From: Methylocella silvestris | GTDB lineage: Bacteria; Pseudomonadota; Alphaproteobacteria; Rhizobiales; Beijerinckiaceae | Length of the DNA stretch: 64,000 nucleotides | Reading direction: 5' to 3' | Assembly (NCBI RefSeq): GCF_002891535.1 | Contig: NZ_PDZR01000014.1 | Span: 1 to 64,000, forward strand | Shown here: piece after piece, positions 1-9,678 of the stretch | How the letters are laid out: each line of letters begins with the position of its first letter | Numbering within the stretch: position 1 is the first letter of the stretch | Position numbers and translations under genes: made by a program | The notes under the pieces: model-generated | Databases searched by the model: none | What the model saw: only the letters and a program-made list of their open reading frames with translations | What the model was told of the DNA's origin: nothing

Positions 1-1
1 C

Positions 2-562
2 GCCGCCCTGGATGACGCGGATGGCGGCGCGCCGGAAGGACCACTCAATCTTGCCGGGGCAAAATGGCGAGCGTCGCAGGATGCGCAAACCGCGCCCTCC
101 GCGACCCCTGCCCAATCCAGCGGCCCCGTCGCGGCGCTGGCGCCGTCGAATGCGCTGGCGCCCGGCGCGACGCCGACCAATCCCGTTAAGGAGGAGTTCG
201 ACCTCGCCTATGGCTATTTGCGCCAGAAACAATATGAGGCTGCGGAGAAGAGCTTTACCGCCTTTATCCAGAAAAACCCGAAAAGCCGCTATAGCGCGGA
301 CGCCACTTATTATCTCGGAGAAAGCTTCTTCCAGCGCAGTCGCCCGCGCGAAGCCGCCGAACAATATCTGAAGATTTCGACGCAATACGCGAATTCCGCA
401 CGCGCGCCGGAGGCCATGCTTCGGCTTGGCCAATCGCTGAATTCGCTTGGCGCGAAGGAACAGGCCTGCGCCACCTTCGCCGAAATCGGCCGGAAATATC
501 CGAACGCGCCGGGCAGCGTCAAAGCCGGCGCCGATCGGGAGGCCAAGCGCGTCCAATGTTAG
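2..562 (+). CDS. cpoB: Cell division coordinator CpoB (YbgF), C-terminal part
   Basis: Partial gene entering from the left edge; 186 residues are visible in frame 2. An Ala/Pro/Ser-rich linker leads into TPR repeats: YGYLRQKQYEAAEKSFTAF, then YYLGESFFQRSRPREAAEQY, then EAMLRLGQSLNSLG with the typical GAKEQACATFAEIGRKYP end. This is the conserved C-terminal TPR domain of the periplasmic Tol-Pal accessory protein CpoB, which links Tol-Pal function to septal peptidoglycan synthesis. The stop overlaps the start of tilS, matching the common alphaproteobacterial order pal-cpoB-tilS-ftsH. The N-terminal coiled coil and signal peptide lie outside the window. Confidence 0.9.
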   Translation, partial: AALDDADGGAPEGPLNLAGAKWRASQDAQTAPSATPAQSSGPVAALAPSNALAPGATPTNPVKEEFDLAYGYLRQKQYEAAEKSFTAFIQKNPKSRYSADATYYLGESFFQRSRPREAAEQYLKISTQYANSARAPEAMLRLGQSLNSLGAKEQACATFAEIGRKYPNAPGSVKAGADREAKRVQC

Positions 563-1689
563 ACATCCGGCCGGATGCGCCGGCGCGGCCGGCTTCAGCG
601 CGGGCGCGCCTGTGTTCGGACGGCGTCGCGCTGGGAGCCGACGGCGGACTCGCGCTGGAGCGACTTGCCGCCGAGCTGCTGCGTCCATGGGAAAAGGCGC
701 AAAAAATTCTCCTCGCCGTTTCAGGCGGACCTGATTCGATCGCCTTGATGCTGCTCGCGAGCCGCTGGATGCGAGCGCGGGCGGAGCGAGGCCTCGCCGC
801 GCCGCGGCTCCATGTCGGGACTGTCGACCACGGACTGCGCGCAGAGTCTCGCGCCGAGGCGGAAGCTGTCGAAGCATGGGCGAAAGCCGCCGGGCTCCCG
901 CACGAGATCCTGACCTGGGACAGCGGCAAGCCGACGACGCGCATCCAGGAGCGAGCGCGCGCGGCGCGCTACGAGCTGCTTTGCGCCTGCGCCGCCCGGC
1001 TCGGCGCCGACATGATCGCAACGGCACACCACGCCGACGATCAGGCCGAGACAATTTTGTTCCGCCTCACCCGCGGCAGCGGTCCGGGCGGTCTGGCCGG
1101 CATGTCGGAGCGCATTTTCCGCCTTGGGCTTATCCATTCGCGGCCCCTGCTCTCCTGCGATAAGGCCACGCTGGTCGCCTATTGCAAGGCGCGGCGTCAT
1201 GATTTTATCGCCGACCCGTCCAACCGCAATCCGGCTTTCGCCCGGACGCGCATGCGCGTGCTGCTCAACCTTCTGGCTGAAGAAGGCCTCGATCGCGCGG
1301 CGCTGCTGCGCCTTGGCCGCCGCGCCGCGCGCGCCGAGGAAGCGCTCGCCGCCCGGGCGCGGTCGGTCTCTGAGGATGTGACGCTGCGAGGCGCTGGCGG
1401 CTCCGTCATCGACATGGCGCAGCTTGCGCGCGAGCCGCAAGAGATTTTGATTCGAGTCGTCGCGGCGCAGATCCTCGAGGCGAGCGCCAGGATCGGACCG
1501 CTGCGGCTGGAGCGACTCGAAGGGCTGGCCATGTCCTTGATGCAGGCCTGCCGCGACGGCCGGACATATGCGGCGACGCTCGGCGGCGCGGCGCTTTGTC
1601 TCGACGCGAGCCTGCGCCTTTCGATTCGGGCGGAAGCGGCGCGGCGCGCGCGGCCAAAACCCAAGCAAAAGGACGCCGAAAACCGCTAG
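556..1689 (+). CDS. tilS: tRNA(Ile)-lysidine synthase TilS
   Basis: This 377-residue PP-loop ATPase makes lysidine at the wobble C34 of tRNA-Ile(CAU) so that it reads AUA. The ATP-binding PP-loop SGGPDS is at residues 56-61. [10 protein letters not shown] and [21 protein letters not shown] follow, both typical of the TilS N-terminal domain. The length fits the shorter alphaproteobacterial form. The ATG at 556 overlaps the end of cpoB by 7 bases, indicating translational coupling. It is followed by ftsH on the same strand. Confidence 0.93.
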   Translation: MLDIRPDAPARPASARARLCSDGVALGADGGLALERLAAELLRPWEKAQKILLAVSGGPDSIALMLLASRWMRARAERGLAAPRLHVGTVDHGLRAESRAEAEAVEAWAKAAGLPHEILTWDSGKPTTRIQERARAARYELLCACAARLGADMIATAHHADDQAETILFRLTRGSGPGGLAGMSERIFRLGLIHSRPLLSCDKATLVAYCKARRHDFIADPSNRNPAFARTRMRVLLNLLAEEGLDRAALLRLGRRAARAEEALAARARSVSEDVTLRGAGGSVIDMAQLAREPQEILIRVVAAQILEASARIGPLRLERLEGLAMSLMQACRDGRTYAATLGGAALCLDASLRLSIRAEAARRARPKPKQKDAENR

Positions 1690-1843
1690 ACGAACCGCGC
1701 TACTTGCCTTCTGGCAAGCATCCCCTTGGCAATGGCGCGTCCGACGCCTACATTCATCGTCTAATCGCCAGGCGCGGCAGTTAGTTTTCTTTGCCGAGAC
1801 GGTGGACCCTCGGGGTCAAGGGCGCCTGGAGCAGGACGGTGAA

Positions 1844-3772
1844 ATGAATCCGAATTTCCGTAATTTTGCGCTCTGGGTCATTATTATTCTGCTCGTCGTG
1901 GCGCTGGTCATGCTGTTCCAGAATCCAGGACAGCGGGCCGCCTCCCAGGATATTACCTTCAGCCAGCTTTTGACCGAGGTCGATCAGGGCCGCGTTCGCG
2001 AGGTGACCATTGCAGGCAATGAGATCAGCGGTCATTTCACCGACAATCGGGCGTTCTCGACCTATGCGCCGAACGACCCGACTCTGGTTCAGAGCCTTTA
2101 CAAGAAGAACGTTTCGATCTCCGCCAAGCCGCCGTCCGACGGCAACAATTGGCTGCTCACGCTTCTCGTCAACGGCCTGCCGCTGATCGCGATTTTCGGC
2201 GTCTGGATTTTCCTGTCGCGACAAATGCAGGGGGCTGGCGGCAAGGCGATGGGCTTTGGCAAGTCCAAGGCGAAGCTGCTCACTGAGGCGCATGGACGCG
2301 TGACCTTCGAGGACGTCGCCGGCGTCGACGAGGCCAAGGAAGACCTTCAGGAAATCGTCGAATTCTTGCGCGACCCGCAGCGGTTCCAGCGGCTCGGCGG
2401 GCGGATTCCGCGTGGCGTTTTGTTGATCGGCCCGCCTGGCACAGGCAAGACGCTGCTGGCGCGCGCCATCGCCGGCGAAGCGAATGTGCCCTTCTTCACG
2501 ATTTCGGGTTCGGACTTCGTCGAAATGTTCGTCGGCGTCGGTGCGAGCCGCGTGCGCGATATGTTCGAACAGGCCAAGAAAAACGCGCCCTGCATTATCT
2601 TCATCGATGAGATCGACGCAGTCGGGCGCCATCGCGGCGCCGGACTTGGCGGCGGCAATGACGAGCGCGAGCAGACGCTGAACCAGCTGCTCGTCGAGAT
2701 GGACGGCTTCGAGGCCAATGAGAGCATCATTCTCATCGCCGCGACGAACCGTCCGGACGTGCTCGATCCGGCCTTGCTGCGGCCGGGCCGGTTCGATCGC
2801 CAGATCGTCGTGCCCAATCCCGACGTGATCGGCCGCGAGCGCATTCTCAAGGTCCATGTTCGTAAGGTGCCGCTTGCCCCGGACGTCGAATTGAAAGTGG
2901 TCGCGCGCGGCACACCGGGCTTTTCCGGCGCCGATCTCATGAATCTCGTCAATGAGGCCGCCCTGCTCGCGGCCCGGCGCGGCAAGCGCGTCGTCACCAT
3001 GGCGGAATTCGAGGATTCGAAGGACAAGATCATGATGGGCGCGGAGCGCCGCACCATGGTCATGACCGAGCAGGAAAAGATGCTGACCGCTTATCATGAG
3101 GGCGGCCACGCCATCGTCGCGCTGAGCGTGCCGGCGACGGATCCGGTGCATAAGGCGACGATCATTCCGCGCGGCCGCGCCCTTGGCATGGTCATGCAGT
3201 TGCCCGAGCGCGACAAGCTGTCGACGAGCTATCTGCAGATGACCTCGCGCCTTGCCGTGTGCATGGGCGGCCGCGTCGCGGAAGAGATCATCTTCGGCAA
3301 GGACCATATCACCTCCGGCGCGCAGTCGGACATCGAGCAGGCGACCAAGCTCGCGCGGGCTATGGTCACCCGCTGGGGCTTCTCCGACGAGCTCGGCACG
3401 GTCATGTATGGCGAAAACCAGGAGGAAGTCTTCCTCGGCTACTCCATGGGCAAGCAGCAGACGATCTCCGAGGAGACGGCGCGGAAAATCGACTCGGAAG
3501 TGCGCCGGCTGGTCGAACTCGGCCTTTCGGAAGCAACCCGCATTCTGAACGAGAGAAAACAGGACCTCGAGACGCTGGCGCGGGGCCTGCTGGAATATGA
3601 AACCCTCTCGGGCGACGAGATCATCGGGCTCCTGCAGGGCCGCAAGCCCGTGCGTGAAAATCCCGACGACGCCGCGCCGCTCCGCGGCTCGCCGGTGCCG
3701 AACATTGGCGCCGGGGCGCGGCCGAAGCCGGGGCCGGAGCCTGGGGGGCTCGAGCCGCAACCGCAGGCCTGA
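1844..3772 (+). CDS. ftsH: ATP-dependent zinc metalloprotease FtsH
   Basis: This 642-residue inner-membrane AAA+ protease degrades unassembled membrane proteins and regulators. Transmembrane segments are at about residues 8-25 and 104-124. Walker A GPPGTGKT is at 196-203 and Walker B IIFIDEID near 251-258. The second region of homology reads [20 protein letters not shown]. The zinc site HEGGH is at 418-422. The ATG at 1844 was chosen because [13 protein letters not shown] is the usual family N-terminus. The frame stays open far upstream, but that part overlaps tilS and has no FtsH character. The C-terminal tail is Pro/Gly-rich. Confidence 0.97.
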   Translation: MNPNFRNFALWVIIILLVVALVMLFQNPGQRAASQDITFSQLLTEVDQGRVREVTIAGNEISGHFTDNRAFSTYAPNDPTLVQSLYKKNVSISAKPPSDGNNWLLTLLVNGLPLIAIFGVWIFLSRQMQGAGGKAMGFGKSKAKLLTEAHGRVTFEDVAGVDEAKEDLQEIVEFLRDPQRFQRLGGRIPRGVLLIGPPGTGKTLLARAIAGEANVPFFTISGSDFVEMFVGVGASRVRDMFEQAKKNAPCIIFIDEIDAVGRHRGAGLGGGNDEREQTLNQLLVEMDGFEANESIILIAATNRPDVLDPALLRPGRFDRQIVVPNPDVIGRERILKVHVRKVPLAPDVELKVVARGTPGFSGADLMNLVNEAALLAARRGKRVVTMAEFEDSKDKIMMGAERRTMVMTEQEKMLTAYHEGGHAIVALSVPATDPVHKATIIPRGRALGMVMQLPERDKLSTSYLQMTSRLAVCMGGRVAEEIIFGKDHITSGAQSDIEQATKLARAMVTRWGFSDELGTVMYGENQEEVFLGYSMGKQQTISEETARKIDSEVRRLVELGLSEATRILNERKQDLETLARGLLEYETLSGDEIIGLLQGRKPVRENPDDAAPLRGSPVPNIGAGARPKPGPEPGGLEPQPQA

Positions 3773-3793
3773 GGGTTGTGATTTGATGGATTG

Positions 3794-3827
3794 GGGCGCT
3801 TCGCTGGTCGGGGCGCCCTATTTTTTT
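3794..3827 (+). terminator. Rho-independent terminator after ftsH
   Basis: GGGCGC (3794-3799) pairs with GCGCCC (3813-3818), followed by a run of seven T (3821-3827), 21 bases after the ftsH stop. Confidence 0.65.
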
Positions 3828-3858
3828 AAAGATCGGGGCCGGCCTTTGGAACGAAGAA

Positions 3859-4962
3859 GTGTTTGAGACCCTGATCGCGCCAGGCGCTGCGCAGCGGCGC
3901 TTCAGCTTCATTCTGGCGCTGACGCTCGCATCAGGCAGCGCGCCGGCGCGAGCGGCCGAACAAACGCCCGCGCCGCAAGCGCAGCCGCTAAAACAATTCA
4001 AGGACTGGACCGTAGGCTGCGACAATCTCCGAAATTGCGTCGCGCTCGGTCTGTCGTCTGAGGCCGACATGAGCGGCGCTTACGTGAAGATCAGCCGCAC
4101 AGGGGCGGCCGAGGCCCGGCCATCCGTCTCAGTCACCCTGATTGCGGATTTGAAAAGCAAAGCGCCGGGGCTGCGGCTGCAATTTGACGGGGCGGCGAGC
4201 GGGCTGCCGGACCGGCCCCTTCCGTTGCGCCAGGACGGAGATTTCGTCAGCGTCGCCCTGCCGCCAGAGCAGGTTGACGCCTTTCTGGCGGCGTTGCGCA
4301 CGGCAAAGCGGCTCACCATCCGCTTGATCGACGGCAAGACAGCCGCGGACCCCGCTTTTGTGTCTCTCGCGGGCTCCGTCGCGGCGCTGCTTTATATGGA
4401 CGCGCAGCAAAATCGCGCGGGGACAGTTTCGGCGCTGATCGACAAGGGAGCCGCGCCGTCCAGCACGGACACGCCCGAGGAGCCATCAATCGCCGCCGTG
4501 AAAATGACCATGGATCGGACGGAGCCGAAACGTCCCGCCGGCGTCGCTTCCGCGACGGACGAGAGCTGCAAAACCTATGATCCGATTGTCATCCGGCTCT
4601 CTGTGACGGAAACGCTCTGGGGCATATGCGATCAGGCAGCGGCCTATAATTTCGCTTATCGATTCTGGATCGCTGGCCCGGGACGGCCAAAAGGGGCAAG
4701 GGCCGTAGCGTTCGCAACGCCAGGCCACACGGCGGCCAATCCCGACAGCTCCGTGCTCGTCAATCCGAGCCTGTCGGAGAATGGCCTGATCCTTTCATCC
4801 AGCAATAAGGGCCGCGGCATTGGCGATTGCGGCGAGGCGGCCGGATGGGCCTATGACGGCGCCAAATTCCGGCTTGTCAGTCTGCAGCAGATGGATGAAT
4901 GCCGCGGCGTCGCGCCGGGGGATTGGCCGACGCTCTACAAGGCGCGGGTGGAGCCGAAATAG
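3859..4962 (+). CDS. DUF1176 domain-containing periplasmic protein
   Basis: 367 residues with a GTG start preceded by GAAGAA. The N-terminus looks like a signal peptide: a hydrophobic stretch FSFILALTLASG ending near APARAAEQ. The mature part begins KQFKDWTVGCDNLRNCVALGL, the hallmark opening of DUF1176 proteins. Later cysteines (ESCKTYDP, GICDQAA, GDCGEAAGW, DECRG) suggest disulfides. The function of the family is unknown. It stands alone between the ftsH terminator and the convergent pal gene. Confidence 0.75.
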   Translation: MFETLIAPGAAQRRFSFILALTLASGSAPARAAEQTPAPQAQPLKQFKDWTVGCDNLRNCVALGLSSEADMSGAYVKISRTGAAEARPSVSVTLIADLKSKAPGLRLQFDGAASGLPDRPLPLRQDGDFVSVALPPEQVDAFLAALRTAKRLTIRLIDGKTAADPAFVSLAGSVAALLYMDAQQNRAGTVSALIDKGAAPSSTDTPEEPSIAAVKMTMDRTEPKRPAGVASATDESCKTYDPIVIRLSVTETLWGICDQAAAYNFAYRFWIAGPGRPKGARAVAFATPGHTAANPDSSVLVNPSLSENGLILSSSNKGRGIGDCGEAAGWAYDGAKFRLVSLQQMDECRGVAPGDWPTLYKARVEPK

Positions 4963-4992
4963 CGGATGGCGTCCACGGTCAGCGAGACCGCG

Positions 4993-5505
4993 TCAGGACT
5001 GTGAACCGGCCAGCACTGTGACGGCGCGGCGGTTCTGCGACCAGCAGGAAATGTCGTTGCAGACCGCCACCGGCCGCTCCTTGCCATAGCTGATCGTGTG
5101 GATGCCTGACGCCGGTATGCCCCGCGCGACAAGATAGGCCTTGGCCGCCTCGGCGCGCCGCGCGCCCAGAGCGAAATTATATTCGCGGGTGCCGCGCTCG
5201 TCGGCGTGACCTTCGACCGTGAAGTTCGCCTTGGCGTATTGGCGCAGCCAGCGCGCCTGCTTGTCGAGCGTCGCCTGAGCCGTCGAACTCAATTCACTGG
5301 AATCGCTTTCGAAGAAGACGCGGTCGCCGACATTGACAGCAAAATCCTGCGGGCTGCCCGGGATCGCCGGGCCGCGGCTGCCGGAGTTGGCGTTGGCAAG
5401 CGCGTTCGGATCTTCGGCGGGGTTCTTGGCGCAGGCGGATATTGCGAGGGCGGCGCCCAGCACGGCGGCGATTTTCCAATCGCGCCTGCGTTCGAGAAAG
5501 CTCAT
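4993..5505 (-). CDS. pal: Peptidoglycan-associated lipoprotein (Pal/OmpA family)
   Basis: 170 residues. The lipobox LAISAC puts the acylated cysteine at residue 25. A short linker is followed by an OmpA-type peptidoglycan-binding domain with VFFESDSSELSSTAQATL, VEGHADERGTREYNFALGARRAEAAKAYL and ISYGKERP. Pal anchors the outer membrane to peptidoglycan in the Tol-Pal complex. The ATG at 5505 is supported by a GGAG Shine-Dalgarno 8 bases upstream. The frame runs open further upstream but only through promoter-like AT-rich DNA. Unusually, it lies downstream of and opposite to cpoB-tilS-ftsH rather than directly upstream of cpoB, so it may be a relocated or second Pal. Confidence 0.88.
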   Translation of the reverse strand: MSFLERRRDWKIAAVLGAALAISACAKNPAEDPNALANANSGSRGPAIPGSPQDFAVNVGDRVFFESDSSELSSTAQATLDKQARWLRQYAKANFTVEGHADERGTREYNFALGARRAEAAKAYLVARGIPASGIHTISYGKERPVAVCNDISCWSQNRRAVTVLAGSQS

Positions 5506-5633
5506 CCTCTTAACTCCTTCAACTGATCGCAAGGCAGGCTCATCCGTAAGGCGTTGACCGTTAAAATAAGGTTTCGTCAACCTTGATCGAAGCTTATCAG
5601 ACAACGTTGCATTTGAGTAATCAAGCGAAATGG

Positions 5634-5649
5634 TTAACGAGAGGTTAAC
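5634..5649 (-). promoter_or_regulatory. CtrA-type binding site upstream of pal
   Basis: TTAA-CGAGAGG-TTAAC matches the full CtrA box TTAA-N7-TTAAC and reads equally well on both strands because each half is GTTAAC. It is about 130 bases upstream of the pal start. CtrA control of pal is inference. Confidence 0.5.
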
Positions 5650-5867
5650 GCCGCAGATTGTGGCGCCGCGGGCCTCCGTCATTACGCATGGAAATCTCAA
5701 CTATTCATTGACCATATCTTGAGATGCTGCCGGCTTATCTCAACCAGGACCACAAAGGCAAGGGCGACGGCGCGAAAAAACTCGGTCAGCCTGCAGCCGA
5801 TTGTCGCGCCCCGGCGCTCATAACGAATGATTTTGCGGTCGAAGCCTTGTGCGAGGCTCGCCGCAAT

Positions 5868-8720
5868 TCAATGTGCGAGGCGCTCGAGAAGGTCGCGGAC
5901 ATGCACCTGATCGGCCTTATAATTTCCGGTCAGCGTGTACATGACGAGGTTGACGCCGCCGCGCAGGGCGAGTTCGTGCTGGCGCGCGCCGCCCGGCGTC
6001 AGGGCGTAGAGACTTTCGCCGTCGGCGTCGCTCGCCCATCCGGCGGCAAGATCATTCGACGTAATCACCACCGGTGAGACGCCGTCGCCCGAACGCGCAG
6101 GCCGGGCGCTGCCGTCGGCGGGCGCGGGAGGCAGCGCTTCGATCCAGGTCGCGCCATTGGCGTAGCGCCCGATGAAGCCATCGAGAAGATAGAAGGTCTT
6201 GGTCACGACGTGATCGGCGGGAACGGGGGCGAGTTCGGGGACATCCACCCCTTCGAGCAATTGCCGCAGCCAGCGCGCTTCCGGCGTCGGCGGCCCGTCC
6301 GGGCGGGCGCTCAAAGCGTCGCGCGTGTCGAAAATTATCGTGCCGCCCTGCTTCATGAAAGCGCTGATCCGAGAGATCGCCTGCTGCGGCGGCTGTGGAC
6401 GCCCGGCGACGATCGGCCAGTAGAGCAACGGATAAAAGCTCAATTCATCGCGCGCCGGATCAAGGCCCACGGGTTCGCCGGGCGTCAGCGAGGTGCGCCG
6501 CGCCAGCACGCGCGAGAGGGAGAGCAGCCCCTGCTTGCTGGCTTCGTCCACCTTGGCGTCGCCGGTCAGAATATAGCCGAGGCGGGTCGTCAGCGCTGAT
6601 TTCATATCCCGCGCGGAAACGGCAGGCGCCGCCGGCTTGGATAGTGGCGCCGCCAGCCCGGATAATGGCGCCGCCGGCTCGGCCTTTACGGGCGGGGCAA
6701 CGGCCGACATAGCGCCGGCGACGATCAACAGCGAAAGCGCGGCGGCGGCGCTGCGGCGCTGGCGCAGCGCGCCCGAAAGCCAGAGCGAAGCCAGCGCATC
6801 AAGACAGAAGAGCAAAAAGGCGGCGGCGATCAGATAGGGCTGCAAATCGATCGGCTCCGCGCCCCGAAGCAAGCTCGGCGCGAGGCCGAGCAACGCAAAA
6901 TCGAGCGCCTCGATCTTGTCGTCGCGGCCAAGCGCGTTGACGGCGATCGGCGCATTGGCGGGGCCGTAAAAGCCGGGCAAATGCTCGGCGTCCGCCACGC
7001 CGGAAAAATCGACGGAAATCGGCTTGGCGTTCGCCGGCGGGGGCCCGAGCGCGCCAAAGCCGTCGAGTATTCGCGTCGGCGCTGCGGTTTTAGGCTGATC
7101 CGTTTGCGCATTGAGGGCGCTGGCAGAAGCGTCCGCTTCCTGCGCGGAGCTCTGCCTCGTCTCGCCGGCGAGATCGACGATTTTGCGCAGCATGTCGACG
7201 AACAGTCCGGACAGGGGCAGATTCGACCAGGTGGTGTCCGCCGTGACATGGAACAGGATCGACATGCCCTTGCCCATCCGGCTCGCGGTTACGAGCGGCG
7301 TGCCGTCCGAGAGCTGCGCCAAAGTCTTGCCCGGCAAGCCCGGGTCCGGCTCGGCCAGCACCTGCCGGGTGATCGTCACTTCGGCCGGCGTTTCAAGGCC
7401 GAAGAAGGGGCTCGAACGCTCGAAAGGCGCGAGGCGCTTCGGCGTGTCCCACGACATCGAGCCGCCGAGCACGCGCCCGCCCCGGCGCAGGCGCACCGGG
7501 ACGAGATCGTCAGAGGCGCCGGCAAGGCGCGATCCAGCAAAGCGCACGAGAATGCCGCCATCTTCGACGAAACGGCGCAAATCGTCATGCGTCTGCCCGG
7601 AAACCGCTCCGACGTCAGCGAGAATCAGCACCGCGACATTTTCGGCCATGAGCGAATGAATGGGATCGCCATCGCCGGGACGCGCCTCGCGCACATCGGC
7701 GAAGGGCGTCAGCGCTTTTCTCAAGTAATAGTTCGGCGCGAGCAGAGGCTGCGATACGTCGGCGACCTCGCCGCTGACGATGCCGACGCTGCGCCGGCGC
7801 CAGCGCGCGTCGAGCAGCGAGACTGCGCCCGCCGAATGCTCGTTCGCGATGTCGAGCCGGGCGATGTCGTTGCGCAATTCGACCGGCAGATCGAGCCGCG
7901 CCACAGTCGAAGTTTTTCCGGCGAAATCATAAGGAGCGGCGCCGATCGAAAGTCCCTTGGCGTCGAGCGCCCGGAGCTGGCCTTGCTCGGGGCCGCCAAG
8001 GCCCGAACGCATCACGCGAACCTCAACGCCGCTGGCGAGATTTTGCGGCCCAGCCAACGCCCTCGCCGGCTCTGCCCCTGCGACGATCGTCAGGCTTTTT
8101 TGCAACGACGCGAGGCCAAGCGCGAAATCATGGGCGTGGCCGCGATCGACGGCGTCGGTGATCCACACATAAGCGGCGTCAGGATGCGCGCCAGCGAAGA
8201 TCTTGATCGCGCCAAGCAAGGGAAGGCGGTCCGGGACATAGGGCGCGGGCTTGATCGCGCGCAGCCTGTCGCGGGCCTTCGCCGCATCTGTGAGGGCGAT
8301 CTCCTGCGCGCCGTCCGACGCAGCGACGACCGAGACCGGACGCGACAGTCGGCTCAATGCCTCGATCCGCTGCGCCGCCGCCTCGACGCGGCGGTCCCAG
8401 TCCGGCGCCGCCGTCCAGCCGTCATCGACGATGATGACGAGAGGGCCTGTCCCCGCAGCGAGCGGCGCCGGATTGAGCACCGGGCCGGCCATGGCGAAAA
8501 TAATACAGGCGGCGATAAGGAGGCGCAGCGCGAGCAGCGGCCAGGGCGTCCGGCTCGGCGTCTGACGGATCGGCAGGAGATCGAGAAACAGCCGGAGCGG
8601 CGGAAACGGAACCTGTTGCGGCCGCGGCGGCGTGACGCGCAACAGATAATAGAGGATCGGCAAGCCGACGAGTGCGGCGAGCGCGAGGGGAACGGTGAAG
8701 GCGAGCGGGATCGCGAACAT
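5868..8720 (-). CDS. BatA-like membrane protein with DUF4159 domain
   Basis: 950 residues. The N-terminal 80 residues carry two hydrophobic segments around the motif PRPQQVPFPPLRLF, typical of the BatA/aerotolerance N-terminal domain. A region resembling a von Willebrand A fold follows (IIVDDGWTAAPDWDRRVEAA). A further membrane segment sits near residue 630. The C-terminal third (TRLGYILTGDAKVDEASKQGL to ALRGGVNLVMYTLTGNYK) matches DUF4159. It is the last visible gene of a moxR-DUF58-BatA/DUF4159 operon, where a MoxR AAA+ ATPase is thought to act as chaperone for vWA-type partners in envelope stress tolerance. The substrate is unknown. Confidence 0.8.
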   Translation of the reverse strand: MFAIPLAFTVPLALAALVGLPILYYLLRVTPPRPQQVPFPPLRLFLDLLPIRQTPSRTPWPLLALRLLIAACIIFAMAGPVLNPAPLAAGTGPLVIIVDDGWTAAPDWDRRVEAAAQRIEALSRLSRPVSVVAASDGAQEIALTDAAKARDRLRAIKPAPYVPDRLPLLGAIKIFAGAHPDAAYVWITDAVDRGHAHDFALGLASLQKSLTIVAGAEPARALAGPQNLASGVEVRVMRSGLGGPEQGQLRALDAKGLSIGAAPYDFAGKTSTVARLDLPVELRNDIARLDIANEHSAGAVSLLDARWRRRSVGIVSGEVADVSQPLLAPNYYLRKALTPFADVREARPGDGDPIHSLMAENVAVLILADVGAVSGQTHDDLRRFVEDGGILVRFAGSRLAGASDDLVPVRLRRGGRVLGGSMSWDTPKRLAPFERSSPFFGLETPAEVTITRQVLAEPDPGLPGKTLAQLSDGTPLVTASRMGKGMSILFHVTADTTWSNLPLSGLFVDMLRKIVDLAGETRQSSAQEADASASALNAQTDQPKTAAPTRILDGFGALGPPPANAKPISVDFSGVADAEHLPGFYGPANAPIAVNALGRDDKIEALDFALLGLAPSLLRGAEPIDLQPYLIAAAFLLFCLDALASLWLSGALRQRRSAAAALSLLIVAGAMSAVAPPVKAEPAAPLSGLAAPLSKPAAPAVSARDMKSALTTRLGYILTGDAKVDEASKQGLLSLSRVLARRTSLTPGEPVGLDPARDELSFYPLLYWPIVAGRPQPPQQAISRISAFMKQGGTIIFDTRDALSARPDGPPTPEARWLRQLLEGVDVPELAPVPADHVVTKTFYLLDGFIGRYANGATWIEALPPAPADGSARPARSGDGVSPVVITSNDLAAGWASDADGESLYALTPGGARQHELALRGGVNLVMYTLTGNYKADQVHVRDLLERLAH

Positions 8721-9677
8721 CTAAAGCGCGCGGCCGGCGGCGGCGTTGAGCAGATTGGCCTCGAGCTGCATTCTCAAGCCGAGCAGCGCCTCGGTCGCCG
8801 GGCGGTCGGTCCTGTGCAGCATCAAGGTCCAGCCGCGCGCCCGCGCCGCCGCGCGGATCGCCTCGCGATGGGCGTTGAGCCTGCGGATATAATCAGCGCG
8901 GAAGGATTCCGCCTGCCCGACGCGAAGCCGCGCCGACGAATCGACGTCGATGAATTCCGTATTGCCGGCAAAGGGGAAAGTTTCCTCCACGGGGTCCGCG
9001 ATCATGACGAGGTGGCCACGCGCGCCGAGCGCCCCGAGCGTCTCGATCGTCGCCGCAATATCTTGCGGGGCGCTGAGGAAGTCGCCGATCAACACGGCCT
9101 GCGAATTACGCGGCAGGACTTCCGCGGCGGGCAGTTCCTCGGCCTCGCTCGCCTTGCCGTTTTTTTCGCGGATCCGGAATTCATTGAGCAGAACCTCGCC
9201 GAATCTTTCGACGATATTGCGCGCCGCCAGCGGGCGAGTCAGGCCGAGCAAGCCGACGCGCTCGCCGCCCTGGACGAGGAGATCGGCGGCGGCGAGGCCG
9301 AGAACAAGGGCGCGGTCAATTTTCGCCTGCAAGGCGAGCTTTGAGACAAAGCGCATCGAAGCGGAGCGGTCGATCCAGAGCATCACCGTATGGGCGGCCT
9401 CCCATTCCCGTTCGCGCACATACAGCCGATCGTCGCGCGCCGAACGGCGCCAGTCGATGCGGCCGCGCGATTCGCCCGCGACAAAAGGGCGAAACTGCCA
9501 GAACGTCTCGCCGGAGCCGGCGCGGCGGCGGCCGTGGACGCCTTGCAAAACGCTCGCCGCCACGTCCCGCGCGGCCACGACGAGGCCGGGAAAGCGCTGC
9601 GACAGCGTCAGCGCTTCTTCCTGACGTCCGGCGCCAGGACGGCTTTCATCGCCCGTCAGGAGGCGGACCAGCGGCAT
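8721..9677 (-). CDS. DUF58 domain-containing protein
   Basis: 318 residues. The diagnostic DUF58 block FWQFRPFVAGESRGRIDWRRSARDD is followed by YVREREWE and a vWA-like metal-site motif, LWIDRSASM. It abuts the DUF4159 gene with no gap. It starts one base after the moxR stop, so the three genes are almost certainly one transcript. Related proteins are predicted partners of MoxR ATPases. Confidence 0.85.
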   Translation of the reverse strand: MPLVRLLTGDESRPGAGRQEEALTLSQRFPGLVVAARDVAASVLQGVHGRRRAGSGETFWQFRPFVAGESRGRIDWRRSARDDRLYVREREWEAAHTVMLWIDRSASMRFVSKLALQAKIDRALVLGLAAADLLVQGGERVGLLGLTRPLAARNIVERFGEVLLNEFRIREKNGKASEAEELPAAEVLPRNSQAVLIGDFLSAPQDIAATIETLGALGARGHLVMIADPVEETFPFAGNTEFIDVDSSARLRVGQAESFRADYIRRLNAHREAIRAAARARGWTLMLHRTDRPATEALLGLRMQLEANLLNAAAGRAL

Positions 9678-9678
9678 G

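Noticed and set aside
1781-3760. Very long open frame antisense to ftsH, and similar ones antisense to the ABC transporter (20006-22165) and the helicase (51409-53112)
   Set aside because: They mirror highly conserved plus-strand genes, have no domain motifs, and are expected in GC-rich DNA.
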